DNA of 64,000 nucleotides from an uncultured Eubacteriales bacterium (lineage in GTDB: Bacteria; Bacillota; Clostridia; Oscillospirales; Acutalibacteraceae), in NCBI GenBank assembly GCA_949293815.1, contig CASFEZ010000005.1:62001-126000 (forward strand), read 5' to 3'. Positions within the stretch are counted from its first letter, which is position 1, and each line of letters starts with the position of its first letter. Positions 43,896 through 52,002 of this stretch are shown one piece after another. The notes under the pieces are model-generated. The model was not told where the DNA came from, did not search any database, and saw only the letters and a program-made list of their open reading frames with translations. A program made the translations under genes and the position numbers.

Positions 43896-43924
43896 ATTGT
43901 ATCACCGCTGTGCGCTTCGCGCAA
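43896..43924 (-). promoter_or_regulatory. Promoter of typA
   Basis: Minus strand: TTGCGC (43924-43919), 17 bases, TACAAT (43901-43896), about 35 bases before the TTG start. Confidence 0.6.
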
Positions 43925-44015
43925 CAAAAAAAGTGCAGTATCGCATATTTTCCACTATCTATACAAAAAATACAGGCAGTGGAGCGGCAGATATCGTTTT
44001 TATTTCGCCGCATGC

Positions 44016-44044
44016 TTGAAATTTCTCTTTTTCCATGTTATAGT
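44016..44044 (+). promoter_or_regulatory. Promoter of the ynzC-trxA-FTR group
   Basis: TTGAAA (44016-44021), 17 bases, TATAGT (44039-44044), about 15-20 bases before the ribosome-binding site of the first gene. Confidence 0.65.
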
Positions 44045-44066
44045 GTAGACAAAGGAGGGAATGTCT

Positions 44067-44318
44067 TTGCATCAAGCATCGATTGACCGCATCAACGAGC
44101 TGGCGCGCGCCTCCCGCGAGCGGGAATTGACAGCGGAAGAAAAGGCTGAGCAGCAAATGCTGCGGCAGGAATATGTTGCCGCCATCCGCCAATCCCTGCG
44201 TGCCCAGCTGGACAACAGCTATATTGTACGACCGGACGGCAAAACGGAACCCGTTCGCCAGCGAAGAGAAAAAAGCCATCCGGCAAAACCGGGAATGAAA
44301 GGAGAACCCCATGCATAA
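44067..44318 (+). CDS. DUF896 / YnzC family small protein
   Basis: An 83-residue cytoplasmic protein of the YnzC family (UPF0291). It has the helical-hairpin core ASIDRINELARASRERELTA, then EEKAEQQMLRQEYVAAIR and SLRAQLDNSYIVRPDG, as in Bacillus YnzC, plus a basic tail. Members in Bacillus are under SOS-linked LexA control; nothing here shows that. Two starts are possible: ATG 44061, only two bases after AAAGGAGG, and TTG 44067, eight bases after it. I prefer the TTG. It overlaps the thioredoxin gene start by eight bases, so translation is coupled. Confidence 0.88.
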   Translation: MHQASIDRINELARASRERELTAEEKAEQQMLRQEYVAAIRQSLRAQLDNSYIVRPDGKTEPVRQRREKSHPAKPGMKGEPHA

Positions 44319-44619
44319 CATTACCACAGACAGCTTTGAAGCTGAAGTTTTACAATCCGACAAGCGCACCGTTGTGGACTTTTACGCCGACTGGTGCGGT
44401 CCGTGCAAAATGATTGCGCCCTATATGCAGTCGCTTTCCGAAGAACATGGCGAATGGAAGTTCTGCAAAATCAATGTAGATGAAAACCCGGAGCTGGCCA
44501 TCCGCTTCGGCGTCAGCTCCATTCCCACCGTCGCCGTTTTTGAAAACGGTCAGCTGCTGGACACCTTTGTCGGCTATCGGGAAAAAGAGCAGATTGCCGC
44601 ATTTATCAGCGCTTGCTGA
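44311..44619 (+). CDS. trxA: Thioredoxin
   Basis: A 102-residue cytoplasmic thiol-disulfide oxidoreductase. It has the WCGPCK active site (Cys29, Cys32) within VVDFYADWCGPCKMIAPYMQ, the cis-proline in VSSIPTVAVFENG and the closing glycine region FVGYREKEQI. It is single-domain and the normal length. The ribosome-binding site AAAGGAG lies inside the end of the ynzC-like gene. The FTR-like protein follows by 23 bases, so the group may be a thioredoxin-based redox system. Confidence 0.96.
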   Translation: MHNITTDSFEAEVLQSDKRTVVDFYADWCGPCKMIAPYMQSLSEEHGEWKFCKINVDENPELAIRFGVSSIPTVAVFENGQLLDTFVGYREKEQIAAFISAC

Positions 44620-44642
44620 ATCATTTTAATGGGGGCTTTCCT

Positions 44643-44840
44643 ATGAAAATCCGTTATAACGAGAACGAAGAAATTGTAAAAACCGTAAAGGAAGGTCTGC
44701 GGCGCAAGGGCGGGTACTGCCCCTGCAAAGCGGGTACCGATGAGAGCATCAAATGTATGTGTCAGGAGTTTCGCGAACAGATTGCCGACCCCGACTTTGA
44801 AGGATACTGCCACTGTATGCTCTATTATAAAGAAAAATAA
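44643..44840 (+). CDS. FTR-catalytic-like cysteine protein
   Basis: A 65-residue protein with three CxC pairs: CPC (26-28), CMC (38-40) and CHC (56-58), the last in YCHCMLYYKEK. The order recalls the catalytic beta chain of ferredoxin:thioredoxin reductase, in which these cysteines hold a 4Fe-4S cluster and a redox disulfide, though the spacings differ (9 and 15 residues here). It has no separate alpha chain or ferredoxin in view. Standing right after trxA, it may pass electrons to thioredoxin (inference). ATG 44643 has a GGGGG site; the terminator is at 44845-44885. Confidence 0.82.
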   Translation: MKIRYNENEEIVKTVKEGLRRKGGYCPCKAGTDESIKCMCQEFREQIADPDFEGYCHCMLYYKEK

Positions 44841-44844
44841 ACCA

Positions 44845-44885
44845 AAAAGCGGCGAATCCAACCCATATGGATTCGCCGCTTTTTA
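44845..44885 (+). terminator. Terminator after the redox group
   Basis: AAAGCGGCGAATCC pairs with GGATTCGCCGCTTT (14 pairs) around a nine-base loop, then Ts. A-rich flank on the left makes it usable from both sides, which suits the convergent HAD gene. Confidence 0.85.
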
Positions 44886-44916
44886 TATGTCGTTTAACAG
44901 GCACAATGCCTGTTTT

Positions 44917-45546
44917 TTACAGTATTATGCCCTTTTCCGCCAGCTTCCGATACAGCACGGCAATATCCTCCCGGGCGGCGTTAAAGCAAATACCGTCCAT
45001 GCCGCAATTCTTTGCGCCGTCAATATTGCGCTGCATATCGTCCACAAATACACAATCCGACGGCGCAAGCGAAAAGGTACGGAAGAAGGTTTCGTAAATT
45101 TCCCGCTCCGGCTTGAGCAAATGATAGTCGGAGGAAATAAAAGTACCCGTAAAATACCGCAACGCCGGAATCCCCTTGGAATATTGGTAAAAATCCTGTC
45201 CGGCATTTGACAGCAGATAAATCGGTATCCCCTTTTCATGGGCGCGGCGCACCAGCTCCTCTGTTTGGGGAATCGGCGGCATATAGCTTTCGGCAAAAAT
45301 ATGCTTCAGCAGCATGTCCTCCGCCAAGTTCGCCAAATGCGGCGGTAATTTTTGAATCAGGGGGATAAATTCTGTTTTCTCCGCTGTTCCCCGATCAAGA
45401 TTCTGCCATACATCGGAATCAAAAATAATCTGCTGAAACAGCGCCATATCCGCCTTGTCCGTTACGCCCTGCCGGCGCAAAATCGCTTCGGTATCATAGG
45501 AAATCAGCACATTTCCCATGTCCAGCACCAGGACGCGCTTACACAT
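44917..45546 (-). CDS. HAD-superfamily hydrolase (YihX-like phosphatase)
   Basis: A 209-residue cytoplasmic phosphatase of the haloacid dehalogenase fold. Motif I is VLDMGNVLISYD, with the nucleophile Asp; as in the YihX group, the second Asp is replaced by Gly-Asn. Motif II is in LLSNAGQDF, and motifs III/IV in LLKPEREIY and CVFVDDMQRNIDGA. YihX removes phosphate from hexose 1-phosphates; the substrate here is unknown. ATG 45546 overlaps the end of acpP by eight bases; it lacks its own strong site and is probably coupled to acpP translation. Confidence 0.85.
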   Translation of the reverse strand: MCKRVLVLDMGNVLISYDTEAILRRQGVTDKADMALFQQIIFDSDVWQNLDRGTAEKTEFIPLIQKLPPHLANLAEDMLLKHIFAESYMPPIPQTEELVRRAHEKGIPIYLLSNAGQDFYQYSKGIPALRYFTGTFISSDYHLLKPEREIYETFFRTFSLAPSDCVFVDDMQRNIDGAKNCGMDGICFNAAREDIAVLYRKLAEKGIIL

Positions 45547-45772
45547 CCTCAACGCAGCTTTCTACATAGCGAACCACATCGCCGACATTCTTAAAGCCTT
45601 CCAGCTCTTCATCCGGAATAGAAATATCAAATTCATCTTCAATGGCCATGGTCAAATCCACCGCGTCAATGCTGTCGATTTGCAAATCGTCCATCGTCGA
45701 ATCCATTGTGATTTCCTCTTCATCAATTTCAAATTCTTCAGAAATAATGGCTTTGATTTTTTCAAATACCAT
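45539..45772 (-). CDS. acpP: Acyl carrier protein
   Basis: A 77-residue acidic four-helix protein that carries growing acyl chains on a phosphopantetheine arm. The attachment serine is Ser34 in DSID, where DSLD is usual; otherwise the helices match (LTMAIEDEFDISIPDEE). It could be a fatty-acid or a dedicated carrier. ATG 45772 follows AAAGGA with nine bases; the TTG at 45781 is too close. The promoter is at 45834-45862. No fab genes are near; only the HAD gene shares the transcript. Confidence 0.94.
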   Translation of the reverse strand: MVFEKIKAIISEEFEIDEEEITMDSTMDDLQIDSIDAVDLTMAIEDEFDISIPDEELEGFKNVGDVVRYVESCVEDV

Positions 45773-45833
45773 GTGTTTCAATCCTTTCCAAAAAAACGCG
45801 GAAATGCCCGCTCGGTAATACAGTATATTAAAG

Positions 45834-45862
45834 ATATTATGTATTTTTCACTGCTTTGTCAA
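45834..45862 (-). promoter_or_regulatory. Near-consensus promoter of acpP
   Basis: Minus strand: TTGACA (45862-45857), 17 bases, TAATAT (45839-45834), about 55 bases before the acpP start. Confidence 0.75.
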
Positions 45863-45892
45863 TAGTTTTTGATAAAAAATTCAAGCGTGCTT

Positions 45893-45925
45893 CCAAAAAA
45901 ATGAGCCGTCCCGCAGGACGGCTCA
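45893..45925 (-). terminator. Terminator after ftsZ
   Basis: TGAGCCGTCC pairs with GGACGGCTCA, ten pairs, followed on the minus strand by a T run. It closes the dcw cluster before acpP. Confidence 0.9.
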
Positions 45926-45940
45926 AAGGAAAACGGGTGG

Positions 45941-47035
45941 TTATCTTCTGGAGCTGTTGAACATTTCAAAAATGGTCTGCAAATCATCATCATCGCCGCC
46001 CAAGCCCATGGAAGAAGAATCCGAGGACTTTTCCGTTTTTACTGCCTCAGCCGCTTTCGGCGCTTCGATTTTATTTTCGCTGTTGCCAAAGCCCGTGGCA
46101 ATAACGGTTACATCCATCTCATCCTCCAAGTTGGGATCGATAGAAACACCGAAAATAATGTTCGCATCGGTCGATGCCTCATCGTGTACCAGGCTGGAGG
46201 CAATATCCACCTCGTCCAGCGTCATATCCGCAGAACCGGTAATGTTGATGATAACACCTTTTGCCCCTTCGATGGTGGTTTCCAGCAAGGGACTGGAAAT
46301 GGCGGATTTCGCCGCCTGCTCCGCGCGTTCTTTGCCGGTCGCTTTGCCCACGCCCATATGGGCATGTCCGGCATCCTTCATAACAGAGGTAATGTCGGCA
46401 AAGTCCAGGTTAATAAGCCCCGGCACCTTAATCAAATCGGAAATGCTGCGAACACCCTGGCGCAGGATATCATCCGCCACATCAAAGGCATTCAGCAGGG
46501 TAATTTTCTGGTCGGTAACCAGCTTTAATCTTTCGTTGGGAATGACAATCAAGCTGTCCACATGCTGCGCCAGCTCATTGATACCGGCAATGGCCTGATC
46601 CATACGGCGCTTACCCTCAAAAGCAAAGGGCTTAGTAACAATACCAACCGTCAAAATGCCGGACTCTTTTGCCATCTGGGCAATAACCGGCGCCGCGCCG
46701 GTGCCTGTACCGCCGCCCATACCGGCGGTAATAAAGACCATATCAGCGCCTTTGAGCGCGTCTTTAATCGCGTCCTCGCTCTCCTCGGCGGCTTTGCGAC
46801 CAACCTCGGGTTTTGCGCCGGCGCCCTGACCGGCCGTTACTTTTTCGCCCAGCTGAATCTTTTGGGTTGCTTTCGACTGTACCAGTACGTGCTTGTCCGT
46901 ATTAACGGCAATAAAATCTACGCCCTGGATGCCCGCATCCACCATGCGGTTGATTGCATTTCCGCCGCCGCCGCCGACGCCGATTACGCGAATTTGGGTA
47001 ACTTCTTCAAATTCATTCGAGATTTCAAATGCCAT
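45941..47035 (-). CDS. ftsZ: Cell division GTPase FtsZ
   Basis: FtsZ forms the cytokinetic ring. The 364-residue protein has the nucleotide-binding [17 protein letters not shown], the tubulin signature [18 protein letters not shown], and the T7 loop [12 protein letters not shown]. The C-terminal end [15 protein letters not shown] fits the short peptide that binds FtsA, SepF or ZipA, after an acidic linker. ATG 47035 follows GGAGGATA by a good gap; the frame extends to 47101 without a site. It has its own promoter at 47116-47144, so ftsZ levels can differ from the rest of the cluster. ftsA is not in the window. Confidence 0.97.
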   Translation of the reverse strand: MAFEISNEFEEVTQIRVIGVGGGGGNAINRMVDAGIQGVDFIAVNTDKHVLVQSKATQKIQLGEKVTAGQGAGAKPEVGRKAAEESEDAIKDALKGADMVFITAGMGGGTGTGAAPVIAQMAKESGILTVGIVTKPFAFEGKRRMDQAIAGINELAQHVDSLIVIPNERLKLVTDQKITLLNAFDVADDILRQGVRSISDLIKVPGLINLDFADITSVMKDAGHAHMGVGKATGKERAEQAAKSAISSPLLETTIEGAKGVIINITGSADMTLDEVDIASSLVHDEASTDANIIFGVSIDPNLEDEMDVTVIATGFGNSENKIEAPKAAEAVKTEKSSDSSSMGLGGDDDDLQTIFEMFNSSRR

Positions 47036-47115
47036 GTTATATCCTCCGTTTTCCATTTCTATCGTTCTATTCAAAACTTTGATTAAGCGATACAAAGACA
47101 TACTTAAACAAAATT

Positions 47116-47144
47116 ATGATACCATGAAAGCCACTGAATTGCAA
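47116..47144 (-). promoter_or_regulatory. Promoter of ftsZ
   Basis: Minus strand: TTGCAA (47144-47139), 17 bases, TATCAT (47121-47116), with a leader of about 75 bases. Confidence 0.6.
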
Positions 47145-47159
47145 GGTGAAATCACCTTT
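47144..47159. promoter_or_regulatory. Inverted repeat at the ftsZ promoter -35 edge
   Basis: AAGGTGA, two bases, TCACCTT: seven-base perfect arms touching the -35 box. No T run follows in the minus direction, so it is more operator-like than terminator-like. Confidence 0.4.
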
Positions 47160-47255
47160 TATTTGTAAAAATTTTAAACAATATAGGATTGATATTATGA
47201 AATATGCCAACTGCCGGAAAAATTTGTCAAAAAAGCCGCGCAAAAACAGTTCCTG

Positions 47256-48203
47256 TCAGCCCTGCGCTTCGGGTTGCGTTTCGTTTGCATCCTCGCCGTC
47301 TGTCTGCGGCGTGTCGTTCGATACATCCGATGATACATCCGAACCGCTGTCATCCGCCGGTTCTGTCGGCGCTGCCGTGGTGTGCTCCGCATTGCGCACA
47401 TAGGCTTTCGAGCCGGAAGACACATCAATGGTAATGGTACGGTTCACCGCATTCCCCTGCTCTCTGGCAAGCACCTCTTCGACAATCGACAGCTTGTACG
47501 CCAGGTTGTCAACATCGCCGAGCGTAACGATATAAGTGCCATCCAGCTCGACTCGCAAATCTTTGCTGTCGCTGATATCTATTTTTGTAATTTTTCCCAA
47601 ATTCGCCGCCCGGAACCGTTCGGACAACTCAAAAAAGACAGCTGCTTTTTCGTTGCTTTCCGTCATGACCGCATAGCCGGGCAGTGTGGCAACTTCCCCC
47701 AGCCCGATGACAGCCGCGCAGTTTTCAGGCACTTCGGCTGCGGGATATTCCAGCACCTTGCCGGAAGCGTCAAACAGCACAATGCCGCCGGTTGTGTTTA
47801 TATAGTACGCTGCCTCCGTCTCGCTGACGGTCAGCACCACAGCACCGGAGAGTTGTTTTTGCACCTGCACATCGCCGATATACACCAGCGTTGTAGTAAT
47901 GCGGCTGCGGATGTCATCGCTTTTGAGCAAAAGCAGCGGCGTATCGTTTTCAATCCCGCTGGCGGCGGCGATGTCCCTGTCGGAATACCGGCTTTCGCCC
48001 TCCACGCGAATGCTTTGCGCACGGAAAAATACAAAAAACACCAAAAATGCAATCACGGCTACAGCAGCCGTAAGAACAACGGTAACAAAAACCCTTTTCT
48101 TACGGCGCTTCGCCCGTCGGATTCGCTCATTATGTAAACGGATTCGCTCATTTTTAGAAAGCGGTTCCCTGTTTTGCTCATTCGTTCGACTGTTGCCGGA
48201 CAT
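47256..48203 (-). CDS. ftsQ: Cell division protein FtsQ/DivIB
   Basis: A 315-residue single-span membrane protein of the divisome. A basic cytoplasmic N-terminus (RIRRAKRRKKRVF) is followed by the helix VVLTAAVAVIAFLVFFVFF, then the POTRA domain (RAQSIRVEGESRYSDRDI, GIENDTPLLLL) and the FtsQ beta domain. The C-terminal 60 residues are a Thr/Asp/Ser-rich tail, acidic and probably unfolded. ATG 48203 is nine bases after AAAAGGA; ATG 48209 is only three. It overlaps the end of murA by 26 bases, suggesting coupling. Confidence 0.92.
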   Translation of the reverse strand: MSGNSRTNEQNREPLSKNERIRLHNERIRRAKRRKKRVFVTVVLTAAVAVIAFLVFFVFFRAQSIRVEGESRYSDRDIAAASGIENDTPLLLLKSDDIRSRITTTLVYIGDVQVQKQLSGAVVLTVSETEAAYYINTTGGIVLFDASGKVLEYPAAEVPENCAAVIGLGEVATLPGYAVMTESNEKAAVFFELSERFRAANLGKITKIDISDSKDLRVELDGTYIVTLGDVDNLAYKLSIVEEVLAREQGNAVNRTITIDVSSGSKAYVRNAEHTTAAPTEPADDSGSDVSSDVSNDTPQTDGEDANETQPEAQG

Positions 48204-49464
48204 GTTCATCCATCCTTTTGATTTCGGCGCCCAGCGATGTCAGCGCCGCGCAAATATCCTCATACCCACGCTCAATATGCCGAATTTCTTTAACCGTGGT
48301 TTTCCCCTTCGCCGCAAGCCCCGCCGCAACCAGCGCAAAGCCGCCGCGCAAATCCGGCGAAACAACGCTCGCGCCGGTCAATTGCCGAACGCCTTCCACC
48401 ACCGCTGCGCGGCCTTCAACGCGGATATGCGCACCCAGGCGGTTCAGCTCGCTGACATGCTTATACCGGCTCTCAAAAATGGTTTCCACAATCACCGTTG
48501 TCCCCTCGGCGACAGACATCATGGCCATAATCGGCGCCTGCATATCCGTAGGAAAGCCCGGATACGGCATGGTGCGGATATTTTTCACAGCCCGCAGTAC
48601 CGGCGGCGCGGTACAGCAGACATCCCGCCCTTTTACCTGCACATCGCAGCCGGACTCCCGAAAGATTGGCAGTACCGGACCGATATGCGCGGGAATAATA
48701 TCTTTCAGACGCACACAGCCGCCGGTCATGGCGGCAGCAGCCAAATAGCTCGTTGCAACAATGCGGTCGGGAATGACGGTATGGCGGCAGCCGGAAAGGG
48801 CGCGCACGCCTTCAATCACCATCTCGCCGCTGCCTGCCCCCTGAATCCACGCGCCGCTTGCGTTTAAAAAGTCTGCCAAATCGCTGATTTCCGGTTCTCT
48901 GGCAGCATTAAAAAGCGTTGTAGTACCCTCGGCGGTACAGGCAGCCAGCATAATATTCTCTGTTGCGCCCACTGATGGAAAGGACAGGGTGATATCCGCC
49001 GCCCGCAGACCGCTGGGACACTCGCAGATAATTTTTCCGTGCTCCTCGCTGATGCTGGCGCCGAATTTGCGCAGAGCATCCAAATGCAGATCAATGGGAC
49101 GCAGTCCGATTTCGCAGCCCCCCGGTGCCGACATCTCCGCCCGCCCGAACCGACCGAGCACCGCTCCCAGAAAAATAATAGACGAACGCATTTCATGCAT
49201 CAAATCTTCCGGAATCGGTTTGTTCTGCACCCCCTGGCTGTTTACAAAAACGGTGTTTCCCTTTCGGGATACCTCACAGCCCAGATGCCGCAGGATATTA
49301 AGCGTTGCCTGCACATCAGAGAGCGCCGGGCAATTGCGGATTTCAGATACGCCGTCCGTCAGCACTGTTGCAGCCAAAATAGGCAGTGCGCTGTTTTTTG
49401 CACCCTGTATGGAAATTTCTCCCTGCAATCGTTTTCCGCCTGTAATTTCAAAACTCGCGTTCAT
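48178..49464 (-). CDS. murA: UDP-N-acetylglucosamine 1-carboxyvinyltransferase
   Basis: MurA joins phosphoenolpyruvate to UDP-GlcNAc, the first committed step of peptidoglycan. The 428-residue protein has KNSALPILAA (residues about 22-31), the catalytic cysteine Cys117 in APGGCEIGLRPIDLHL, and ATENIMLAA. Also present are GFPTDMQAPIMAMM and the late SPDLRGGFALVAAGL. The cysteine means it is of the fosfomycin-sensitive kind. The start ATG 49464 has GAGGGTG about nine bases ahead. It lies 116 bases after murG, the largest gap in the lower half of the cluster, though I saw no promoter there. Confidence 0.96.
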   Translation of the reverse strand: MNASFEITGGKRLQGEISIQGAKNSALPILAATVLTDGVSEIRNCPALSDVQATLNILRHLGCEVSRKGNTVFVNSQGVQNKPIPEDLMHEMRSSIIFLGAVLGRFGRAEMSAPGGCEIGLRPIDLHLDALRKFGASISEEHGKIICECPSGLRAADITLSFPSVGATENIMLAACTAEGTTTLFNAAREPEISDLADFLNASGAWIQGAGSGEMVIEGVRALSGCRHTVIPDRIVATSYLAAAAMTGGCVRLKDIIPAHIGPVLPIFRESGCDVQVKGRDVCCTAPPVLRAVKNIRTMPYPGFPTDMQAPIMAMMSVAEGTTVIVETIFESRYKHVSELNRLGAHIRVEGRAAVVEGVRQLTGASVVSPDLRGGFALVAAGLAAKGKTTVKEIRHIERGYEDICAALTSLGAEIKRMDEHVRQQSNE

Positions 49465-49580
49465 TCCTGTTTACACCCTCTCTGCAATCACGCTTCATAC
49501 TATGAAACGCCGCGAGGGGATGTGACGGTATTTTCCCGATTTTCAGCAGATTTCAGCGTAAAAAAACTGCTTTTTACGGC

Positions 49581-50708
49581 TTATCGGGCGGATTGCGCCA
49601 ATTGTACAAGCAAATCACAAATGGTGTCTTTCGCATCGGTTTTTGCCATTTTCAGGGCGTTTGCCCCAAGGCTTTGCAGCCTTTGCGGCTCTGCCAACAG
49701 TTCAAGCACCATATTTTTTACCACATCCGGTTCTTTTTCTATTTGGCTTTCCTCCACCAGATACGCTGCGTTCTTTTCAACCAGCGCATGGGCGTTGTGA
49801 TACTGATGATTTTCCGCTACATTCGGCGATGGGATTAAAATAGAAGCCTTGCCAAGCGCTTCAATTTCGGCAATAGAGGACGCGCCTGCACGCGATATGA
49901 CCAAATCGGCGGCAGCCAGGCAGTCCGCCATATCGTATATGTATTCGCGCACATCGTATTTCGGGTCGTTTGGCGAAATGCCGTTTTCCTTTAATTTTTC
50001 CGGCACCCATGCGCCGTAATGACCGTAGCTGTGAATAAACTGAACCGAATCATCCTCTTTCAGCGCAATCATGATATCGCTCATCACTTCGTTAATCGTC
50101 CGTGCACCCAGGCTGCCGCCTGCCGAAAAAATAACGGTTTTGCCATCGGCGTGTAATTTTGCCCGCGCAAACGCCCGGTCTGCCTGCATGATTTCTTCCC
50201 GAATCGGCAAGCCTGTAATGACCGGCGTTTTTTTGCAGGATAAATATTTTTCCGCCTCCGGCACGGTCAGCATTACCAAATCCGCTTTTTTCGCCAGCGC
50301 CTTATTGGCAACGCCCGGGAACGCGTTCTGCTCGTGAATGGCTGTCTTAAAACCGAGCTTTGCCCCCTGACGCACCACAGGACCGCTGACATACCCGCCA
50401 AAGCCAATCACTACATCCGGCTGGAACGCTTCCAATATTTCCCGTGATTGGCGGGAGGCTTTTAAGATTTTCCAAAGTGTTTTTATATTGGCGCGCAGGT
50501 TAGCCGGGGTAATTTTTCGCTGAAAGCCGCTGATATCAATATAGCGGAAATTAAAGCCGGCAGCGGGCACCAATTTAGATTCCATTTTTTCTTTGGTACC
50601 CAGGAACAAAATATCCGCATCGGGGTATCTGCGTCTGAGCTCTCCGGCTACCGCAAGCGCCGGATTGATATGCCCGCCTGTACCGCCCGCGGCAAAAACA
50701 AATTTCAT
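49581..50708 (-). CDS. murG: UDP-GlcNAc:lipid I N-acetylglucosaminyltransferase
   Basis: MurG makes lipid II on the cytoplasmic face of the membrane. The 375-residue GT28 protein has the G-loops AAGGTGGHINPALAVAGEL and GFGGYVSGPVV, plus the lipid-linked HEQNAFPGVANK and the UDP-GlcNAc-binding SRAGASSIAEIEALGKASIL and NHQYHNAHALVE. It is complete. The ATG at 50708 follows AGGAGACG. It lies 27 bases after ftsW. Confidence 0.97.
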   Translation of the reverse strand: MKFVFAAGGTGGHINPALAVAGELRRRYPDADILFLGTKEKMESKLVPAAGFNFRYIDISGFQRKITPANLRANIKTLWKILKASRQSREILEAFQPDVVIGFGGYVSGPVVRQGAKLGFKTAIHEQNAFPGVANKALAKKADLVMLTVPEAEKYLSCKKTPVITGLPIREEIMQADRAFARAKLHADGKTVIFSAGGSLGARTINEVMSDIMIALKEDDSVQFIHSYGHYGAWVPEKLKENGISPNDPKYDVREYIYDMADCLAAADLVISRAGASSIAEIEALGKASILIPSPNVAENHQYHNAHALVEKNAAYLVEESQIEKEPDVVKNMVLELLAEPQRLQSLGANALKMAKTDAKDTICDLLVQLAQSAR

Positions 50709-50735
50709 CCTTTCGTCTCCTTTCGTTGTTTTTTC

Positions 50736-51977
50736 TTATTTTTTCACCATGCGTGATTCCCGCGATATGGCGAGAACTACACCCATTTCAACCAAAAAAA
50801 TAATCAGGGAAGTACCGCCATAGCTGAAGAACGGCAAGCCGATACCCGTATTGGGAATTAAATCCGTTGCCACCGCTACATTCATAACCACCTGAATGCC
50901 CAGCTGCATCACCGTACCTATGGCAAGATAAGAGCTGAAGCGGTCTTTCGCCTTTAAGCCAATTACCACGCCCCGATAAATCAGCGCGGCAAACAGTGCC
51001 AGCATCGCCGCCGCGCCTACAAAGCCCAGCTCTTCACAGAGAATGGCAAAAATCATATCGTTCTGCGGCTCGGAAACATAGTAATATTTCTGAGTGGAAT
51101 TACCCAATCCCACACCGAACAGACCGCCGGAGCCGATGGCATACAGCGAATTGTTAATCTGCCAGCGGGCATCCCGCGGGGAATAATCCTTATCCAGCCA
51201 CGCCCAGATACGACCTTTGGAGTCAATTTGCTGCAACAGCTCCGGATTGGTTTCATACAGAATGAAAATAGCAGCAACAGCAACCACAATGATCACAGCG
51301 GCGGTAACAAACCACCCCTTTTTGAAATCACCGATAAACAGCATGCTCACGCCTACAAGCATCAGCAAAATCATACCGGAATTGTGGTTGCCCAGCATAA
51401 CCAAAAACGCCGGAACCACGATAAGCGACCCGCACAGTAAAATCGGATACACAGACTCCGGCACATAGAAATTGACGCCGGTTTTTTGCCGCAGCGCGTT
51501 GGCAATGCTGCCGTTGGAATTACCCCTGCCGATAATCCGGCTGTGATATTTATCCATCACCGCTGCCAGAATTAAAATAAGACAAAATTTCATAATTTCC
51601 GAGGGCTGGATACTGAAGCCGCCGAAACGAATCCACCGGTGGAAACCGGGGAATTGCGGGTCATCGATAAACAAAACGGCAACCAACAGAAGCATCCCAA
51701 CGCCATAGGCGATTTTGCTTAAAAATTTGGCATAATACATATTGGCCTGGGAAAAAGCGAACATCAGGATGATTCCGATTCCCGCGTACATCAGCTGCCG
51801 CCGGAACAAATACGAGGCATCACCGTTGTGCTCGGCAATAGAGGTCGGTATGCTGGCGGAAAAGACCACCACCAGGCCATACGCCAACAAAACAAACAGC
51901 AAAATCAAAAAAGGGATATCCACGCCGCCCAGCTTAAACATCGGATGTTGATTTCGCTTTCCTTTACTACCTGCCAT
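50736..51977 (-). CDS. ftsW: SEDS-family glycosyltransferase FtsW/SpoVE
   Basis: A 413-residue, ten-helix SEDS protein that polymerises lipid II with a class B penicillin-binding protein. Motifs include RWIRFGGFSIQPSEIMKF, GNHNSGMI, GLFGVGLGNSTQKYYYV, DMIFAILCEELGF, and GIGLPFFSYGGTSLI. Whether it serves vegetative division (FtsW) or spore cortex (SpoVE) cannot be told by position; both are found here in sporulators. AGGAGGACG precedes ATG 51977. It starts 25 bases after mraY, where murD would normally be. Confidence 0.94.
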   Translation of the reverse strand: MAGSKGKRNQHPMFKLGGVDIPFLILLFVLLAYGLVVVFSASIPTSIAEHNGDASYLFRRQLMYAGIGIILMFAFSQANMYYAKFLSKIAYGVGMLLLVAVLFIDDPQFPGFHRWIRFGGFSIQPSEIMKFCLILILAAVMDKYHSRIIGRGNSNGSIANALRQKTGVNFYVPESVYPILLCGSLIVVPAFLVMLGNHNSGMILLMLVGVSMLFIGDFKKGWFVTAAVIIVVAVAAIFILYETNPELLQQIDSKGRIWAWLDKDYSPRDARWQINNSLYAIGSGGLFGVGLGNSTQKYYYVSEPQNDMIFAILCEELGFVGAAAMLALFAALIYRGVVIGLKAKDRFSSYLAIGTVMQLGIQVVMNVAVATDLIPNTGIGLPFFSYGGTSLIIFLVEMGVVLAISRESRMVKK

Positions 51978-52002
51978 GGCAGCGTCCTCCTGACTACAAA
52001 AA

